A stretch of DNA of 10,045 nucleotides from assembly GCA_001557035.1 (NCBI GenBank), contig LSKJ01000148.1, positions 1 through 10,045 of the forward strand. The letters are read 5' to 3'. This DNA is from Rhodospirillaceae bacterium CCH5-H10. GTDB taxonomy: Bacteria; Pseudomonadota; Alphaproteobacteria; Reyranellales; Reyranellaceae. Both the position numbers and the translations under genes were made by a program. Below, in pieces: positions 8,667 to 10,045 of this stretch. Numbering within the stretch: position 1 is the stretch's first letter; every line of letters begins with the position of its first letter. The notes under the pieces were generated by a model. It was given only the letters and a program-made list of their open reading frames with translations. It was not told the DNA's origin and did not search any database.

Positions 8667-8738
8667 TTGTCATCCCGAGCGTAGCGAGGGACCTTTGCCG
8701 ACGTCTCGAAAGGTCCCTCGCTGCGCTCGGGATGACAA
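8667..8738. repeat. 72-bp palindromic repeat element with 30-bp arms in the hydA-carbamoylase gap
   Basis: The left arm 8667-8696 and the right arm 8709-8738 are inverted copies with a single difference: T8682 faces G8723, which would be a G-U pair in plus-strand RNA. The 12-base centre contains the palindrome GACGTC at 8700-8705 exactly on the symmetry axis, so the whole 72 bp is symmetric apart from three mismatched positions on each side. The core TCATCCCGAGCG.AGCGAGGGA resembles a dispersed palindromic element seen intergenically in many bacterial genomes; that is recalled, not searched. There is no T-run after the right arm, so a simple intrinsic terminator is unlikely. It could stabilise the upstream mRNA, reduce read-through, or be a selfish REP-like element. 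Confidence 0.88.
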
Positions 8739-8768
8739 CTTTACTTTCATCCAAGCCAAGAGCCGATA

Positions 8769-9719
8769 ATGTCCCGCCGTTTGAAAGTCTCGTCCGCCCA
8801 GCTGGGTCCGATCAACCTCGCCGACAGCCGGGCGAGCGTGGTCAAGCGCATGATGGAGATGCTGAAGGAAGCCGATTCGCGCGGCTCCAAGTTCATCGTG
8901 TTTCCGGAGCTGGCGCTGACGACCTTCTTCCCGCGCTACTGGATGGAGGATCCCAACGAGGTCGAGAAGTATTTCGAGAGCCAGATGCCGAGCCCCGAGA
9001 CGCTGCCGCTGTTCGAGCTGGCGCGCGAGAAGGGGATCGGCTTTTACCTCGGCTATGCCGAGCGGACCGAGGAAGAGGGATCGACGCACCATTTCAACAC
9101 GTCGATCCTCGTGGGACCGGACGGGCGGCTGATCGGCAAGTACCGCAAGGTCCATCTGCCGGGCCATGACGAGCATCGCCCGACGGTGCCGTATCAGCAT
9201 CTCGAGAAGAAGTATTTCGAGGTCGGCAATCTCGGCTTCAACGTCTGGAAGATGTTCAAGGACGAGGTGATCGTCGGCCAGTGCATCTGCAACGACCGTC
9301 GCTGGCCCGAGACGTTCCGCGTCATGGCGCTGAAGGGCGCCGAGATGGTCGTGCTGGGCTACAACACGCCCAGCGACAACGTCTATGCGCCGCACGAGCC
9401 GCCGTACCTGCGCGTGTTCCACCACATGCTGTCGCTGCAGGCAGCTGCCTACCAGAACGGCATCTGGGTGGTCGCGACGGCCAAGGCCGGCAAGGAAGAC
9501 GGGTTCTGGCTGCATGGCGGCTCGGTCATCGTCGCGCCGACCGGAGAGATCGTGGCCAAGGGCACGACCGAGGAGGACGAGGTCATCTCCTACGATTGCG
9601 ATCTCGGCCTCGGCGAGTACATCCGCAACACCACGTTCAATTTCGCCAAGCATCGCCGGCCCGAGCACTACAAGCTGATCAGCGAGCGCACCGGCGTCAA
9701 AGTCGAACCGTCGAACTGA
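8769..9719 (+). CDS. N-carbamoyl-D-amino-acid amidohydrolase (D-carbamoylase, nitrilase superfamily)
   Basis: This 316-residue enzyme hydrolyses N-carbamoyl-D-amino acids to the D-amino acid, CO2 and ammonia, completing the hydantoinase route. It closely resembles the Agrobacterium D-carbamoylase (304 residues) as I remember it, sharing SRGxxFIVFPELALTTFFPR, GIGFxLGYAE, FNTSILV, KYRKxHLPGH, QHLEKxYFE, CNDRRWPET, GGYNTP-like LGYNTP, and FNFAKHRRPEHYKLI near the end. The nitrilase catalytic triad is Glu47 (FPELAL), Lys127 (YRKVHL) and Cys174 (QCICNDRRWPE). The enzyme is cytoplasmic, with no signal peptide. The ATG at 8769 has only a weak purine-rich site (AAGAG) upstream. The gene is separated from hydA by 123 bp containing the palindromic repeat, so it may be read through from the upstream promoter or have its own, which I cannot see. 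A related ureidopropionase role is possible but less likely given the D-carbamoylase-specific motifs. Confidence 0.94.
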   Translation: MSRRLKVSSAQLGPINLADSRASVVKRMMEMLKEADSRGSKFIVFPELALTTFFPRYWMEDPNEVEKYFESQMPSPETLPLFELAREKGIGFYLGYAERTEEEGSTHHFNTSILVGPDGRLIGKYRKVHLPGHDEHRPTVPYQHLEKKYFEVGNLGFNVWKMFKDEVIVGQCICNDRRWPETFRVMALKGAEMVVLGYNTPSDNVYAPHEPPYLRVFHHMLSLQAAAYQNGIWVVATAKAGKEDGFWLHGGSVIVAPTGEIVAKGTTEEDEVISYDCDLGLGEYIRNTTFNFAKHRRPEHYKLISERTGVKVEPSN

Positions 9720-9730
9720 GGAACCGAGAC

Positions 9731-10045
9731 ATGCAATACGCTTCCGACGACCTGACGCCGCATGAGCGCTACAAGGTCCTGACCGCTTTCGTGCTGCCGA
9801 GGCCTATCGCCTGGGTGACGACCATGGGACCGACGGGCACGATCAACGCCGCGCCGTTCAGCTTCTTCAACGTATTCGCCGAAGACCCGCCGCTCTGCAT
9901 GTTCGCGATCAACAAGCGGCCGGACGGACGCATCAAGGACACCTGGACCAACATCGAGCGCACGGGCGAATTCGTGGTCAACCTGACCGACGAGCCGCTG
10001 GCGCTCAAGATGCACGAATCGAGCGGCGACTTTCCGCCCAACGTC
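9731..10045 (+). CDS. Flavin reductase-like FMN-binding split-barrel protein (N-terminal part, cut by window edge)
   Basis: 105 codons are present before the right edge. The protein starts MQYASDDLTPHERYKVLTAF and continues with RPIAWVTTMGPTGTINAAPF at about 24-43, SFFNVFAEDPPLCMFAINKR, then DTWTNIERTGEFVVNL at about 70-85. This pattern (PRPIAWV, N.APFSFFN, DPP, KDT..NI...GEFVVNL) is typical of the flavin reductase-like (DIM6/NTAB) family, which binds FMN and includes NAD(P)H:flavin oxidoreductases that feed reduced flavin to monooxygenases. The ATG follows the carbamoylase stop by 11 bp, with GAGGA eight bases upstream overlapping that stop, so it is in the same operon. Whether it supplies a monooxygenase of the pathway or acts on its own depends on genes beyond the edge. 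Confidence 0.88.
   Translation, partial: MQYASDDLTPHERYKVLTAFVLPRPIAWVTTMGPTGTINAAPFSFFNVFAEDPPLCMFAINKRPDGRIKDTWTNIERTGEFVVNLTDEPLALKMHESSGDFPPNV

Noticed and set aside
8667..8750. Palindrome as a classical rho-independent terminator
   Set aside because: The arms are far longer than usual (30 bp) and the bases after the right arm (CTTTACTTTC) are not a T-run, so a repeat element is the better description; partial termination is not excluded.
8670..9668. Minus-strand open frame of 332 codons opposite the carbamoylase
   Set aside because: It is an antisense shadow; the plus strand has the complete nitrilase-family catalytic triad and closely matches D-carbamoylase.

Overview
The window is high-GC DNA (roughly two-thirds G+C by eye) with tightly packed genes. 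Protein resemblances are to alphaproteobacteria of the Bradyrhizobium/Reyranella/Rhodospirillales kind; that taxonomic guess is inference from composition and remembered family resemblance, not from a marker gene. There are no rRNA or tRNA genes, no phage, insertion-sequence or CRISPR features. Genes fill almost everything; the only sizeable non-coding stretches are a 112-bp divergent promoter region (6102-6213) and a 123-bp gap holding a long palindrome (8646-8768).

The left 6.1 kb is a minus-strand operon read right to left: DppB-type permease (6101-5163), DppC-type permease (5166-4261), family 5 extracellular solute-binding protein (4236-2659), a TRZ/ATZ-type amidohydrolase (2624-1161), DppD-type ATPase (1150-143) and a DppF-type ATPase that runs off the left edge (146-1). 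Gaps are -4, 24, 34, 10 and -4 bp, so it reads as one transcription unit. A metabolic enzyme sits inside an otherwise complete dipeptide/opine/nickel-class ABC importer.

The right 3.8 kb is a plus-strand operon: a DapA-family lyase with a non-standard active-site motif (6214-7170), a D-hydantoinase/dihydropyrimidinase (7176-8645), an N-carbamoyl-D-amino-acid amidohydrolase (8769-9719) and the start of a flavin-reductase-like protein (9731 to the right edge). Between the hydantoinase and the carbamoylase lies a 72-bp palindromic repeat with 30-bp arms.

Taken together, the hydantoinase and carbamoylase form the two-step hydantoinase route: cyclic ureide to N-carbamoyl amino acid, then to the free (typically D-) amino acid, CO2 and ammonia. 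The divergent importer probably supplies a related small nitrogen compound. The TRZ/ATZ amidohydrolase and the DapA-like lyase may act before or after those two steps. The likeliest overall role is uptake and catabolism of a hydantoin-, dihydropyrimidine- or related ureide-type substrate. The actual substrate cannot be read from the sequence. No hydantoin racemase and no transcriptional regulator is present in the window.
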